Assembly (NCBI GenBank): GCA_937863195.1
Contig: CALMET010000025.1
Span: 1-10,408, forward strand
Origin: an uncultured bacterium
GTDB lineage: Bacteria > Patescibacteria > ABY1 > SG8-24 > 2-12-FULL-60-25
Direction of reading: 5' to 3'
Length of the DNA: 10,408 nt
The notes under the pieces were generated by a model. It made no database searches and was not told where the DNA came from. It worked only from the letters and a program-made list of their open reading frames with translations. A program made the position numbers and the translations under genes. Positions within the stretch are counted from its first letter, which is position 1, and each line of letters opens with the position of its first letter. Shown piece by piece: positions 1 to 7,317 of the stretch.

Positions 1-184
1 TGACGAGATCGACCAATTGATCAGCGAAGGCCTCAAAACCGCCGAAAAGATCATTGCCGACAATCGCCCCGCCATGGACCGCATCGCCGAATACCTCGTC
101 AAAAACGAAACCATCGAACGCGAACAATTTGAAGACGTTGTTGGATTGCCACCGGCGAATCCGAATAACAAGAAGAAAGTTTAG
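1..184 (+). CDS. ftsH: FtsH, C-terminal end (partial)
   Basis: This is the 3' end of a gene entering from the left, read from base 2 to the TAG at 182-184 (60 codons). The peptide contains a helical stretch with NRPAMDRIAEYLVKNETIE followed by REQFEDVV. That matches the conserved end of the peptidase domain of FtsH, the membrane-anchored AAA+ zinc metalloprotease: the family pattern is roughly NR..LD.LA..LLEKETI...EF. A short polar tail ending NNKKKV follows, as is common in FtsH. The AAA+ module, the HEXXH site and the membrane helices lie outside the window, so the call rests on the tail alone. A strong intrinsic terminator starts seven bases after the stop, so this transcript probably ends before the next gene. 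Confidence 0.82.
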   Translation, partial: DEIDQLISEGLKTAEKIIADNRPAMDRIAEYLVKNETIEREQFEDVVGLPPANPNNKKKV

Positions 185-190
185 CAATCC

Positions 191-222
191 AAACACCCTG
201 TTATGCAGGGTGTTTGTGTTTT
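191..222 (+). terminator. Intrinsic terminator after ftsH
   Basis: A perfect 10-bp stem (AAACACCCTG 191-200 with CAGGGTGTTT 206-215) carries a 5-base TTATG loop and is followed by the T-rich run GTGTTTT. The T-rich end runs directly into the -10 hexamer of the next gene, so terminator and promoter share bases. Confidence 0.85.
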
Positions 223-227
223 ACAAT
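222..227 (+). promoter_or_regulatory. -10 element TACAAT, leaderless start
   Basis: TACAAT differs from the TATAAT consensus at one base. Only six bases (GGCATC) separate it from the ATG at 234, so transcription would begin at or next to the start codon. No SD is present and there is no room for one. The T-rich tail of the ftsH terminator lies immediately upstream. Confidence 0.6.
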
Positions 228-233
228 GGCATC

Positions 234-2756
234 ATGTTGAAACAAGGCGCTCCTAAAACAGAACCAAGACAAGAGCACGCCGACAAACAAGCTGAATCAC
301 TCCCATCGCCCAAACAGCAGATGGATGCCATCGTCGCTGAAAATACGGCTGCTAATGCCATCTTTAATGAAGTAGGCGCGAGTTTACGCGAAGGCAAACT
401 TACCGCCGAAGAAAAGGCCGGGATCGTTGATGTTCTCGTCAAACAAAGCGATGAAAGATCAGCTCTCACCGCGGCGAAAGCAGCAAGCCTTGAACCAGCG
501 CAAATTCGTGGGTTGTTTGCTCATAGCTTTGCCGAAAAGAAATTTAGACAGTGGCTTGATTATGACAAACAACTTGAAAACGAAATACTCCAACCCATCG
601 AAGTCCTTCAACCTGTCTACAATGACCTAGCCAAACGCTTAGCCCAAGCAAAGATTGAGCAACAGCCAAAGACACCCAAATCAAGCCCGCTTGAAGTGAG
701 TGAAGCCAGGGCTTCACAAGCCGCGAGCAAACTCTGGAAGGACGATGAACCAACGATAGGTGACATCATCACAAAATCTGAAGGTCGATTCGGATTCAGC
801 CCCTTACTTCAGCAAATACAGACAGGAGAAAAAGCCAATACAGGCTATTCTTCAGAAAATGCAAAATCTCTTCTAAGACAAAGCTTGCGTGACATAAAAA
901 GAGACCTGAAAAAATATCTTGATACCGTAGATTCGTCAGAAGACAAGACGAGTGAATTAAAAGCTGGTTCAGTGAAAAAACTCATTGATTATCTCAGCAC
1001 AAACGAGATAGATGATGTCGATCAATCCGAACTAAATAAACTTGCCATAAGCGTTAGCAATCTATTACGTAGCGACGAGCTACGACCTCCCCAGGGGCGA
1101 TCTTTTAAAAGCCTTGATCTTCCTCGTATCAAAACAATGGGTGGTATTATTGATGGTCTTAAAAAAAATATCCCCGAGTTATTACGGTCACCATTTATCA
1201 GTAAAAGAGTAGATGTCTTGAATTATGCCAAGGTTGCCTATGGCGATACCGATGCCGCTGAAAGGATAGCCGGAGTAATGGGCAAGTTCAAATCACCATC
1301 AAAGACCGTTGATCAAGCGTTTAATTCAAATCCTTCTTACGAATCAAGCAAAGACTCCGGTGACCCAAAAGAAGAATCTGTAGAAATCGCTACCCTATCA
1401 GAGCCGTATTACGGCATGCTCTATAAAAAGAAGTATGGGGACTTCAACGTAGAGACTGGCCTATGGACCGAAAGCGACGACGTAGAAGATCTTCAGTCAC
1501 GACCTACTGATGAGGGACGTCATATCACCGTCACTATCCCGAACCTATCCAGGTATCAAATCCTACCAAAACCATTGCATGATCCAATCCCTGGCACCCA
1601 AGTGTATTTTGAACGCAATGAAAATGATTATGAAGTGAGCTCGGTCGATCCCAAGATTGACTGGATTAACACCCGAAAGGTTGCTTCAACTGAGGCGCCA
1701 AAACTTCACTACGATTTCTCCCCCGAAAAACCGCACTCGCTCCCGGCTAAGCTCACGCTCGAAGAATATGCCAAGCAGGTAAAACCACCTTCTCCTGAAT
1801 TACGTGAGTACGCTACCTCAAGCCTCCCCGAGCATGCGCAACTATTTCTTAAAGGCATTGAAGCCTTGCCCGTTGCTGACCAGATTAAACTCATCGAAGC
1901 CTATAGCAAGAAATACGGCTTTTACGATTTTGATAATGGGGACATTCTCGACCAAAAGAACTCGTTAAAATCCTGGAAAGATCAAATCGAGTTCATGCAG
2001 AATAGACTTACCGAGCTCAGCCTTACCCAAGAAACCTCAGGCAAACTCTATGCCGGTGTTTGTACGGATTTTCAAACACTGACCTCTGCGATGCTTTTAT
2101 CAAAGGGTATTAAGACGAGCGTAGGCACCGGCTTTCTTGTCGATGGCACCAGTATCAAGACCACTGACGCACACGCCCTTTCGCTGGTTGAATTTCCAAC
2201 GCAAAATGGTACTAATCAAACATTTGAAGTCGACGGCACCCCGGCAGCAGGCACAGCAGGATCTGAAAAAACCCTCGCCAGCCTCCAAAGAAGCGCGTTT
2301 GCCGAGACGCTCGAAAAAACCGAAGAGCTTCTCGAGTCAACGCAAGAGTCAACTGACAATACAGAGTCCTCCGAGTCATCTGATGAGTGGCTGTCGCCAA
2401 GCCATGCCGAAAACATGATCAACCTCACGTTTTCACCAGCCGAAAAACAACAGACCCGCGCTGTTTTGGACACGATCCGCTTTTCTGGTTTGCTCTCACT
2501 TAGCAATGATCAATTAACCGACCCCGAAACCACGGTCTGGCTCAGCCGGTCTATGGAAGTCGCTGGCGAAACCCCTCATCCGACAATCACAGAAACGAAT
2601 CCGTCAGACGCAGAACTTGTACGCAACTTCACAAAACTTGAAACGGACATCCAGCAACTAAAGCCAAAACAACGAGACGCGTTAAAGAAGCTATTGCACC
2701 CCATTCTCGCGAGTAACCTGCCGCCAAAGATCACCGCTTTGTTCAAAGGTCTATAA
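234..2756 (+). CDS. Large transglutaminase-like domain protein
   Basis: An 840-residue protein, mostly charged and helical, with no signal peptide or membrane helix visible, so probably cytosolic. The N-terminal half is not recognised. A transglutaminase-like core is visible late in the protein: Cys610 in YAGVCTDFQTL, His647 in TTDAHALSLVEF and Asp667 in FEVDGTP. These have the order and spacing of the family's Cys-His-Asp triad. It may act as a cysteine protease, amidase or crosslinking enzyme; the substrate is unknown. Residues about 701-718 form a Ser/Glu/Thr-rich linker before a C-terminal helical domain ending in LFKGL. ATG 234 is chosen because an in-frame ATG at 54 would overlap ftsH by more than 120 bases and read through its terminator hairpin, while ATG 234 sits six bases after a -10 element. 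Roughly codons 180-360 look more A/T-rich than the flanks. The triad is clear; the biological role is unknown. Confidence 0.85.
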   Translation: MLKQGAPKTEPRQEHADKQAESLPSPKQQMDAIVAENTAANAIFNEVGASLREGKLTAEEKAGIVDVLVKQSDERSALTAAKAASLEPAQIRGLFAHSFAEKKFRQWLDYDKQLENEILQPIEVLQPVYNDLAKRLAQAKIEQQPKTPKSSPLEVSEARASQAASKLWKDDEPTIGDIITKSEGRFGFSPLLQQIQTGEKANTGYSSENAKSLLRQSLRDIKRDLKKYLDTVDSSEDKTSELKAGSVKKLIDYLSTNEIDDVDQSELNKLAISVSNLLRSDELRPPQGRSFKSLDLPRIKTMGGIIDGLKKNIPELLRSPFISKRVDVLNYAKVAYGDTDAAERIAGVMGKFKSPSKTVDQAFNSNPSYESSKDSGDPKEESVEIATLSEPYYGMLYKKKYGDFNVETGLWTESDDVEDLQSRPTDEGRHITVTIPNLSRYQILPKPLHDPIPGTQVYFERNENDYEVSSVDPKIDWINTRKVASTEAPKLHYDFSPEKPHSLPAKLTLEEYAKQVKPPSPELREYATSSLPEHAQLFLKGIEALPVADQIKLIEAYSKKYGFYDFDNGDILDQKNSLKSWKDQIEFMQNRLTELSLTQETSGKLYAGVCTDFQTLTSAMLLSKGIKTSVGTGFLVDGTSIKTTDAHALSLVEFPTQNGTNQTFEVDGTPAAGTAGSEKTLASLQRSAFAETLEKTEELLESTQESTDNTESSESSDEWLSPSHAENMINLTFSPAEKQQTRAVLDTIRFSGLLSLSNDQLTDPETTVWLSRSMEVAGETPHPTITETNPSDAELVRNFTKLETDIQQLKPKQRDALKKLLHPILASNLPPKITALFKGL

Positions 2757-2770
2757 CCGTGCTTTTTTTG

Positions 2771-2779
2771 TGTTATAAT
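2771..2779 (+). promoter_or_regulatory. Extended -10 promoter TGTTATAAT
   Basis: A consensus extended -10 (TG, one base, TATAAT at 2774-2779) follows a CTTTTTTTG run. Eight bases separate it from the ATG at 2788, which predicts a leaderless or nearly leaderless mRNA. No -35-like hexamer is seen at the usual distance; an extended -10 can work without one. Confidence 0.75.
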
Positions 2780-2787
2780 CCTCTCGT

Positions 2788-3786
2788 ATGATTCGCAAAA
2801 AACAGAGCGCCCTGTTTCGCTCCTTCTATCGTGACGTGATCCCTGCCTCGTTTAAGACGGCATGGTTTGAACGTTGGATGTGGCCTTGGGCCATCTTCGC
2901 AAGCGCTATTGTCAGCGGTGGGCTCTTCGATGTCGCAGCGAATATCTTTCAATCTGTGCGCGGGACAGGCTCATTGCTCTTTACCCCAGCGATCTTTCAA
3001 ACGGTTGAAGGCTGGGTGCGTGACTATGCAGCCGCACCAAATAGCGCTTACTTTATCGTTAATATCGCTATCACGGTACTTTTAGTTGTTGGTGTGTTCT
3101 TGCTCTCCTGTCTCGCCCAAGGCGTTCTCGTCTATGGTCATGGCGGTCGCGCGGCCGGTAAAGATTCATTGGCAAAAACAGCTGTTCGCTCAGCGAGTAC
3201 ACATCTTTGGCAAATCGTTGGACTCACCTTTATCACTGGGTTCTTTGCCTGGATCATCCGTTTTGCGCTTTTGGTGCCTTATGTTCTGTCGCAGCGCACG
3301 CCGAGCGTGGTTCTCACCCTCGTCTCTATTGGTGGCGCGCTGGTCTATTTAGCCCTCACCGTATTATTGATAGCGACCCACATCTTTGCGCTTAATGCCA
3401 TTGTTCAACAAGGCGCGCGCTTAGCTGAAAGTCTCGTGCGTGCCTGGACCATGGCTCGCCAAGAATGGCTACACTTGATCGAACTTGGCTTTGCCCTCTG
3501 GCTTATCAATGCCCTTGCCCTCTCGGCGGCAGCGCTCGGGTTCGTTGTAATGGGCGTACCGATTTTCTTGGTCATGGTCGCGGCAGCCCTGTTGAATAAT
3601 CCGACAGTTCTCTATGCAGCCTACCTCTTTGGTGGCGCTCTCTTTATCGGCATTATGTTTGTCACGGCGGCGATCACGGTCTCGTTTCAATATGGCGTCT
3701 GGCATCACCTCTATCTACGTCTCGGCGAAGGTGGTCTTGCCCCAAAAATACATCGCCTCGTGCGTTGGTTCATGAAGAAGGCTTAG
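2788..3786 (+). CDS. Polytopic membrane protein, unknown function
   Basis: A 332-residue integral membrane protein. Hydrophobic segments lie at about residues 33-53, 88-116, 139-165, 173-200, 228-270 (long enough for two helices) and 275-300, so six to seven helices are likely. The N-terminus (MIRKKQ) and C-terminus (RLVRWFMKKA) are basic, suggesting both face the cytoplasm. An amphipathic stretch near 209-227 (ARLAESLVRAWTMARQEW) before a helix pair resembles the pattern in several bacterial membrane-protein families of unknown function, such as YciC-like or DUF975-like groups; I do not recognise a specific one. No catalytic motif is seen. It has its own promoter and terminator, so it is probably monocistronic although pilB follows closely. 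The TAG stop lies in the loop of its own terminator hairpin. Confidence 0.85.
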   Translation: MIRKKQSALFRSFYRDVIPASFKTAWFERWMWPWAIFASAIVSGGLFDVAANIFQSVRGTGSLLFTPAIFQTVEGWVRDYAAAPNSAYFIVNIAITVLLVVGVFLLSCLAQGVLVYGHGGRAAGKDSLAKTAVRSASTHLWQIVGLTFITGFFAWIIRFALLVPYVLSQRTPSVVLTLVSIGGALVYLALTVLLIATHIFALNAIVQQGARLAESLVRAWTMARQEWLHLIELGFALWLINALALSAAALGFVVMGVPIFLVMVAAALLNNPTVLYAAYLFGGALFIGIMFVTAAITVSFQYGVWHHLYLRLGEGGLAPKIHRLVRWFMKKA

Positions 3787-3798
3787 GCCTTCTTTTTT
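3775..3798 (+). terminator. Intrinsic terminator with the stop codon in its loop
   Basis: The stem AAGAAGGC (3775-3782) pairs with GCCTTCTT (3787-3794) around a TTAG loop, followed by a T run to 3798. The TAG at 3784-3786 is the stop codon of the membrane-protein gene, so the last codons form the 5' arm. The T run leads straight into the extended -10 of pilB. Confidence 0.8.
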
Positions 3799-3799
3799 G

Positions 3800-3808
3800 T
3801 GCTAGAAT
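3800..3808 (+). promoter_or_regulatory. Extended -10 promoter TGCTAGAAT for pilB
   Basis: TG, one base, then TAGAAT at 3803-3808; ten bases separate it from the ATG at 3819. The preceding CTTTTTTGTG closely resembles CTTTTTTTGTG before the promoter of the membrane-protein gene. No SD precedes the ATG. Confidence 0.68.
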
Positions 3809-3818
3809 AGCCTCATCT

Positions 3819-5687
3819 ATGGCTACCCTTCGCTCTATTGAGGACCTTCTCAAAAAACCAAGCGGCTCCGGCACCGGCTCGGACGATTCTTCGGCAAAAG
3901 CCGCGACGGTTAAAGCCGCCGGAGGACTCAAACCACCGACCAGCAAACCATCAGACAAAAAAGCCAAAACCCTGACCGATAATCAGGGCACCCAAAATGC
4001 CCTACAAGAAAAGATCGGCGAGATCGCGCTTCAAGACCAAGAAAAACTCACCGCCAGCAAAGCTTCCCAGCTCGGATTGCCTTATATCTCGCTTGAAGGA
4101 TTCCCCATCGCTCCTGAAGCCTTGATGTTGATCTCGCGAGATACGGCACAAACGCTGCACGTGGTGCCATTCTTTTTGGTGGGAGATGAAGTGCGCTTAG
4201 GCGTCACTCAACCAAGCAAAGACGTTGATGCTCTCGCGGCCGAAATCACCAAAGATCGTCGCGCGAACGTGAAAATCTATATCGTAAGTGAGCATTCACT
4301 CGAAAAAGCCCTCAAGCTCTACGAAAAACTCCCGACCCCAAAAGAGATTGTCTATGGCTACCGCATTAACGAAGATGATTTGGTGAAGTATGAAAAGGAG
4401 ATAAGTAATTTCGCCGACCTTCAAGCCAAGATCAAAGAAGTGAGCACGAGTGATGTCATTACTCTGATGTTTGGTGCCGCGTTAAAAGTGAGCGCTTCAG
4501 ATATTCACGTTGAGGCCGAAGAAGAAGATGTTAAAATCCGCTTTCGTATGGACGGCCGTTTGCGTGAAGGCGCCACTCTCCCCAAAACGGCATGGAAGCA
4601 AATGATCACGCGCTTAAAGCTCTTGGCCGGCGTAAAAATCAATATCGAAGACGTGCCTCAAGATGGTCGTATCACCATTTATCTCACCAGCGAAAAAGTC
4701 GATATTCGTGTGAGTTTTTTGCCAACGGCTTTTGGCGAGTCCGTGGTCATGCGTCTTTTGCGTCCTAAATCTATTGCTCTTGAATTTGATAACCTCGGTA
4801 TTCGTGGTCATGCCTTTGAGGTACTTAAAGCTGAGATCGAAAAACCTCTTGGCATGATTATCACCACCGGTCCTACCGGTTCGGGTAAAACGACCACGCT
4901 CTATGCGATTTTGAAACGTCTCAATCAACCAGAAGACAAAATCATCACACTCGAAGATCCGATCGAATACAAATTACAGGGCATCAACCAAAGCCAAATC
5001 GAACACGGTAAAAACTACGGCTTCGCCGATGGTTTGCGCTCTATTCTTCGCCAAGACCCTGATATCGTCATGGTTGGTGAAATCCGCGATACCGAAACAG
5101 CTGATATCGCCGTTCAAGCGGCGCTAACAGGTCACTTGGTCGTCTCAACCATCCATACCAATTCTGCTGCGGGGGCGATTCCACGTTTTCTCTCGATGGG
5201 CGTGAAGCCGTTTTTATTGGCGCCGGCTTTGAATGCCGTGATTGGCCAGCGTCTCTTGCGCCGACTTTGTGTTGATTGCAAAGTCCCAACCAAACTCAGC
5301 GCCCCTCAACTCAAACAAACGCAACAATTATTAAAAGCCATCCCGGCAGCGAGCGGCGAAACCGTCCCTCCAGAAGCTGAATGGAAATTCATGGGTCCAG
5401 GCGACAATAAAACCTGCCCGACCTGTGGCGGAATGGGTTATAAAGGCCGTGTTGGTATCTACGAAATCCTCACCATCACCAATGACGTCGAAGAAGCGAT
5501 CCTCCGCCCTGACAGCGACGCCTCAGAATCTGAAATTCAAGGACTCGCAATGAAGCACGGTATGATCACCATGGCTCAAGACGGCCTCTTAAAGGCCTTG
5601 GACGGCATCACCAGCGTCGAAGAGGTCTATGCCATCGCTAACGTTGATTCCGAGCTCCTAGAGCCAGGGACGGGCAAAGCCACGTAG
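3819..5687 (+). CDS. pilB: Type IV pilus assembly ATPase (PilB/GspE family)
   Basis: A 622-residue hexameric secretion ATPase that would power pilus extension from the cytoplasmic face of the membrane. The Lys/Ser/Ala-rich N-terminus (about residues 8-60) is probably disordered. An N-terminal domain of the GspE-N/MshEN kind follows (about 75-185, with LPYISLEGFPIAPEAL). The ATPase core has Walker A GPTGSGKT at 351-358, the Asp box around TLEDPIEY, Walker B-type DPDIVMVGEIRD at 413-424 and the His box TGHLVVSTIHTN. Two cysteine pairs, C484/C487 and C533/C536, form the zinc-binding C-terminal element typical of PilB and absent from retraction ATPases such as PilT. ATG 3819 is chosen because it follows an extended -10 and begins MATLRSIEDLL; an in-frame ATG at 3765 would overlap the previous gene and its terminator. 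No other pilus gene is in the window. GspE cannot be excluded from sequence alone, but CPR genomes usually carry pilus systems. Confidence 0.93.
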   Translation: MATLRSIEDLLKKPSGSGTGSDDSSAKAATVKAAGGLKPPTSKPSDKKAKTLTDNQGTQNALQEKIGEIALQDQEKLTASKASQLGLPYISLEGFPIAPEALMLISRDTAQTLHVVPFFLVGDEVRLGVTQPSKDVDALAAEITKDRRANVKIYIVSEHSLEKALKLYEKLPTPKEIVYGYRINEDDLVKYEKEISNFADLQAKIKEVSTSDVITLMFGAALKVSASDIHVEAEEEDVKIRFRMDGRLREGATLPKTAWKQMITRLKLLAGVKINIEDVPQDGRITIYLTSEKVDIRVSFLPTAFGESVVMRLLRPKSIALEFDNLGIRGHAFEVLKAEIEKPLGMIITTGPTGSGKTTTLYAILKRLNQPEDKIITLEDPIEYKLQGINQSQIEHGKNYGFADGLRSILRQDPDIVMVGEIRDTETADIAVQAALTGHLVVSTIHTNSAAGAIPRFLSMGVKPFLLAPALNAVIGQRLLRRLCVDCKVPTKLSAPQLKQTQQLLKAIPAASGETVPPEAEWKFMGPGDNKTCPTCGGMGYKGRVGIYEILTITNDVEEAILRPDSDASESEIQGLAMKHGMITMAQDGLLKALDGITSVEEVYAIANVDSELLEPGTGKAT

Positions 5688-5704
5688 CTCGCGAGCGACG
5701 TGGC
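5679..5704 (-). terminator. Hairpin between convergent pilB and tsaE
   Basis: GCCACGT (5679-5685) pairs with ACGTGGC (5698-5704); the GCTCGCGAGC core between them is itself self-complementary, with one A/G mismatch separating the two helices. On the - strand it follows the tsaE stop and is succeeded by only a short T run (TTTGCCC), so it is a weak candidate tsaE terminator. On the + strand no T run follows. It spans the pilB stop codon. Confidence 0.45.
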
Positions 5705-5712
5705 AAAGAAGC

Positions 5713-6156
5713 TTAATTCTGCTCAAGGGTCGCGATCCTCGTCTCGCCTTTCTGCACAATCGAGAACATGAGAACGTGCTTCTCATGTTTTTTGATCCAA
5801 CCATCGACACGCTCTGGCCATTCAAGGGCGAGTACCGCGTCACCACTCGCGAGCTCTTCGTCCAAATCTAACACACGAAAGTCTTCGTCGGTTTCAATGC
5901 GATACGCGTCAACATGAATCAAGCGCTTAATGCCAGACGCTGTTTTAACACCATAAGTACGCATTAACGAAAACGTTGGACTCTTAGGCGTGCTTTTTGA
6001 ACCCATGGCTTCAGCGAGCGCTTGTACAAAAGTGGTTTTGCCAGCACCTAGATCGCCCTTCAGCGCAAAAATGTGGCCAGGTATCAAAATCTTCGCAAGA
6101 TCTTTTGCGAGCGTTCTCCAATCTTCGAGAGTGGTGATGGTAAATTCTTGCTTCAT
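5713..6156 (-). CDS. tsaE: tRNA t6A biosynthesis ATPase TsaE
   Basis: A 147-residue P-loop ATPase that works with TsaD and TsaB to make N6-threonylcarbamoyladenosine at position 37 of ANN-decoding tRNAs. Visible family motifs are Walker A GDLGAGKTTF (about residues 34-43), SPTFSLMRTY, HVDAYRI and LEWPERV. The length is normal for TsaE. Start choice: ATG at 6156 overlaps the tsaD stop as ATGA, typical of translational coupling, and gives a normal distance to the P-loop. An in-frame ATG three codons upstream (6165) would add Met-Glu-Cys and cannot be excluded. No SD is seen for either. It is expected to be transcribed with tsaD from the tsaD promoter. Its 3' third carries the pilB terminator on the opposite strand. 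Confidence 0.93.
   Translation of the reverse strand: MKQEFTITTLEDWRTLAKDLAKILIPGHIFALKGDLGAGKTTFVQALAEAMGSKSTPKSPTFSLMRTYGVKTASGIKRLIHVDAYRIETDEDFRVLDLDEELASGDAVLALEWPERVDGWIKKHEKHVLMFSIVQKGETRIATLEQN
5765..5793 (+). terminator. Intrinsic terminator for pilB inside antisense tsaE
   Basis: A perfect 10-bp stem (AACATGAGAA 5765-5774 with TTCTCATGTT 5780-5789), a CGTGC loop and six consecutive Ts (5788-5793) make a textbook + strand terminator about 80 bases after the pilB stop. It lies within the coding sequence of tsaE on the opposite strand (the KKHEKHVLMFS region), which has no T run at that end on its own strand. Confidence 0.75.
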
Positions 6157-7199
6157 ACATTCCATTCAGGTTTTGCATCCATGGTCTTCCAGTTATGGGA
6201 TTCGCCGAGTTGATGGCGCCAATAACCGGCGGCGGCAATCATCGCCGCATTGTCAGTAATATAGCGTTTATCGGATGGGAAATAGCGTACGCCAGCTAAT
6301 TGCGTTTCAATCGCGGTACCGAGCTCTTCACGCAAAAGCGCATTCGCCGAAACACCGCCAACAAGCAAAATCGCTTTTACTTTGTACTTCTTTGCCGCCT
6401 TCATCGTTTTAAAAACGAGTACATCAACAATCGCACGCTGTACCGAAGCCGAAAGATTTTTCTTTGCCGTCTCGCGTGCCACACCTTCTTCACCGGCGAC
6501 ACTTAACCACGCTAAACGTACCGCCGTTTTTAATCCGCTAAAACTCATATCGAGTGATTTGTCTTTCAACATCGGGCGCGGCAAATCAAAAGCCTTATCA
6601 TCGCCTTCAAGGGCAAGCTTTGAAATCTGCGGACCACCTGGATACGGTAATCCCATCAACTTTGCGGATTTATCAAACGCTTCACCCGCCGCATCATCAC
6701 GCGTTTGTCCGACGATTTTGTATTTACCCGGCGCTTTCATGAGCACAAGCTCGGTGTGACCACCTGAAACGATCAAGGCGAGCATCGGGTACTCCCAGTG
6801 TTCACGAGCCTTCTCATCAAGCCATGCCGACGCCAAATGCCCTTCAAGATGGTTCACGCCAATGATCGGCTTGCCACTCAACATGGCTAAAACACGACCC
6901 GCCTCAATACCAACGCGCAAAGCCGTCGCCAAGCCAGGACCCTGGGTAACCGCGATAATATCGAACGAATCCATCCCTTTGTCGCCCAAAGCCTGAGTCA
7001 AAAGCGACACCGTTTCAGGCACATGAGAGCGAGCGGCGACCTCAGGCACGACTCCGCCATACTTTTGGTGGATGGGGATTTGGGATGAAACAAGATTGTG
7101 TACAAGTTCAACACTTTTCCCCGTTTCATCCACAGACAAAAGCGCGATGGCGGTTTCATCGCAACTCGACTCGATGGCTAAAACGCGGGTCGTTTTCAT
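6153..7199 (-). CDS. tsaD: tRNA t6A transferase TsaD
   Basis: A 348-residue ASKHA-fold enzyme that transfers the threonylcarbamoyl group to A37 of tRNA, partnering TsaB and TsaE. Visible features are the N-terminal phosphate-binding strand VLAIESSCDETA, the metal-binding HLEGH with His117 and His121, SGGHTEL (145-151), GEAFDK (172-177), GGVSANALLR (281-290) and a late Asp in TDNAAM (Asp316). The length is typical. It starts at the ATG nearest the promoter hexamer, six bases downstream of TAAGCT, with no SD. It is the first gene of a two-gene - strand unit with tsaE, overlapping it by four bases. The third partner, tsaB, is not in the window. Confidence 0.96.
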   Translation of the reverse strand: MKTTRVLAIESSCDETAIALLSVDETGKSVELVHNLVSSQIPIHQKYGGVVPEVAARSHVPETVSLLTQALGDKGMDSFDIIAVTQGPGLATALRVGIEAGRVLAMLSGKPIIGVNHLEGHLASAWLDEKAREHWEYPMLALIVSGGHTELVLMKAPGKYKIVGQTRDDAAGEAFDKSAKLMGLPYPGGPQISKLALEGDDKAFDLPRPMLKDKSLDMSFSGLKTAVRLAWLSVAGEEGVARETAKKNLSASVQRAIVDVLVFKTMKAAKKYKVKAILLVGGVSANALLREELGTAIETQLAGVRYFPSDKRYITDNAAMIAAAGYWRHQLGESHNWKTMDAKPEWNV

Positions 7200-7205
7200 G
7201 CGCCG

Positions 7206-7211
7206 AGCTTA
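7206..7211 (-). promoter_or_regulatory. Possible -10 element TAAGCT for tsaD
   Basis: On the - strand TAAGCT is followed by six bases (CGGCGC) and the tsaD ATG. It matches TAnnnT but is weak on its own. It is reported because its position repeats that at the other SD-less genes. No clear -35 is seen. Confidence 0.4.
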
Positions 7212-7244
7212 GCTAAGGTCGTTGTTTTTGTCCATCGTAATACA

Positions 7245-7250
7245 TTGACA
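7245..7250 (+). promoter_or_regulatory. -35-like TTGACA upstream of the 168-aa gene
   Basis: A perfect TTGACA inside ATTGACAAA, about 70 bases before the GTG start. At the expected spacing (about 17 bases) the sequence is TCTTCT, a poor -10, so the full promoter is uncertain. The same ATTGACAAA recurs at 7877-7885 before the next small gene. The leader (to 7317) contains a 5-bp hairpin, AGAGG 7274-7278 with CCTCT 7288-7292. Confidence 0.45.
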
Positions 7251-7306
7251 AAACAGTGCGAATCCTGTCTTCTAGAGGCGTTTTGCACCTCTCATCGTTT
7301 TGTTTC

Positions 7307-7312
7307 AAGGAG
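7307..7312 (+). promoter_or_regulatory. Shine-Dalgarno AAGGAG deciding the GTG start
   Basis: AAGGAG lies five bases before GTG 7318. It favours this start over the in-frame TTG at 7300 and GTG at 7312, neither of which has an SD. It contrasts with the SD-less genes to the left. Confidence 0.8.
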
Positions 7313-7317
7313 TGTCT

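Noticed and set aside
54..233. In-frame ATG at 54 as the start of the 840-aa gene
   Set aside because: It would overlap the ftsH end by 131 bases and run through its terminator hairpin; the added residues look unnatural, and ATG 234 sits properly behind a -10 element.
2745..2770. Terminator for the 840-aa gene before the CTTTTTTT run
   Set aside because: Only a 6-bp stem with a 4-base bulge (AAAGGT with ACC and TTT) can be drawn; too weak to call.
3765..3818. In-frame ATG at 3765 as the pilB start
   Set aside because: It overlaps the membrane-protein gene and its terminator; ATG 3819 follows an extended -10 and gives a sensible N-terminus.
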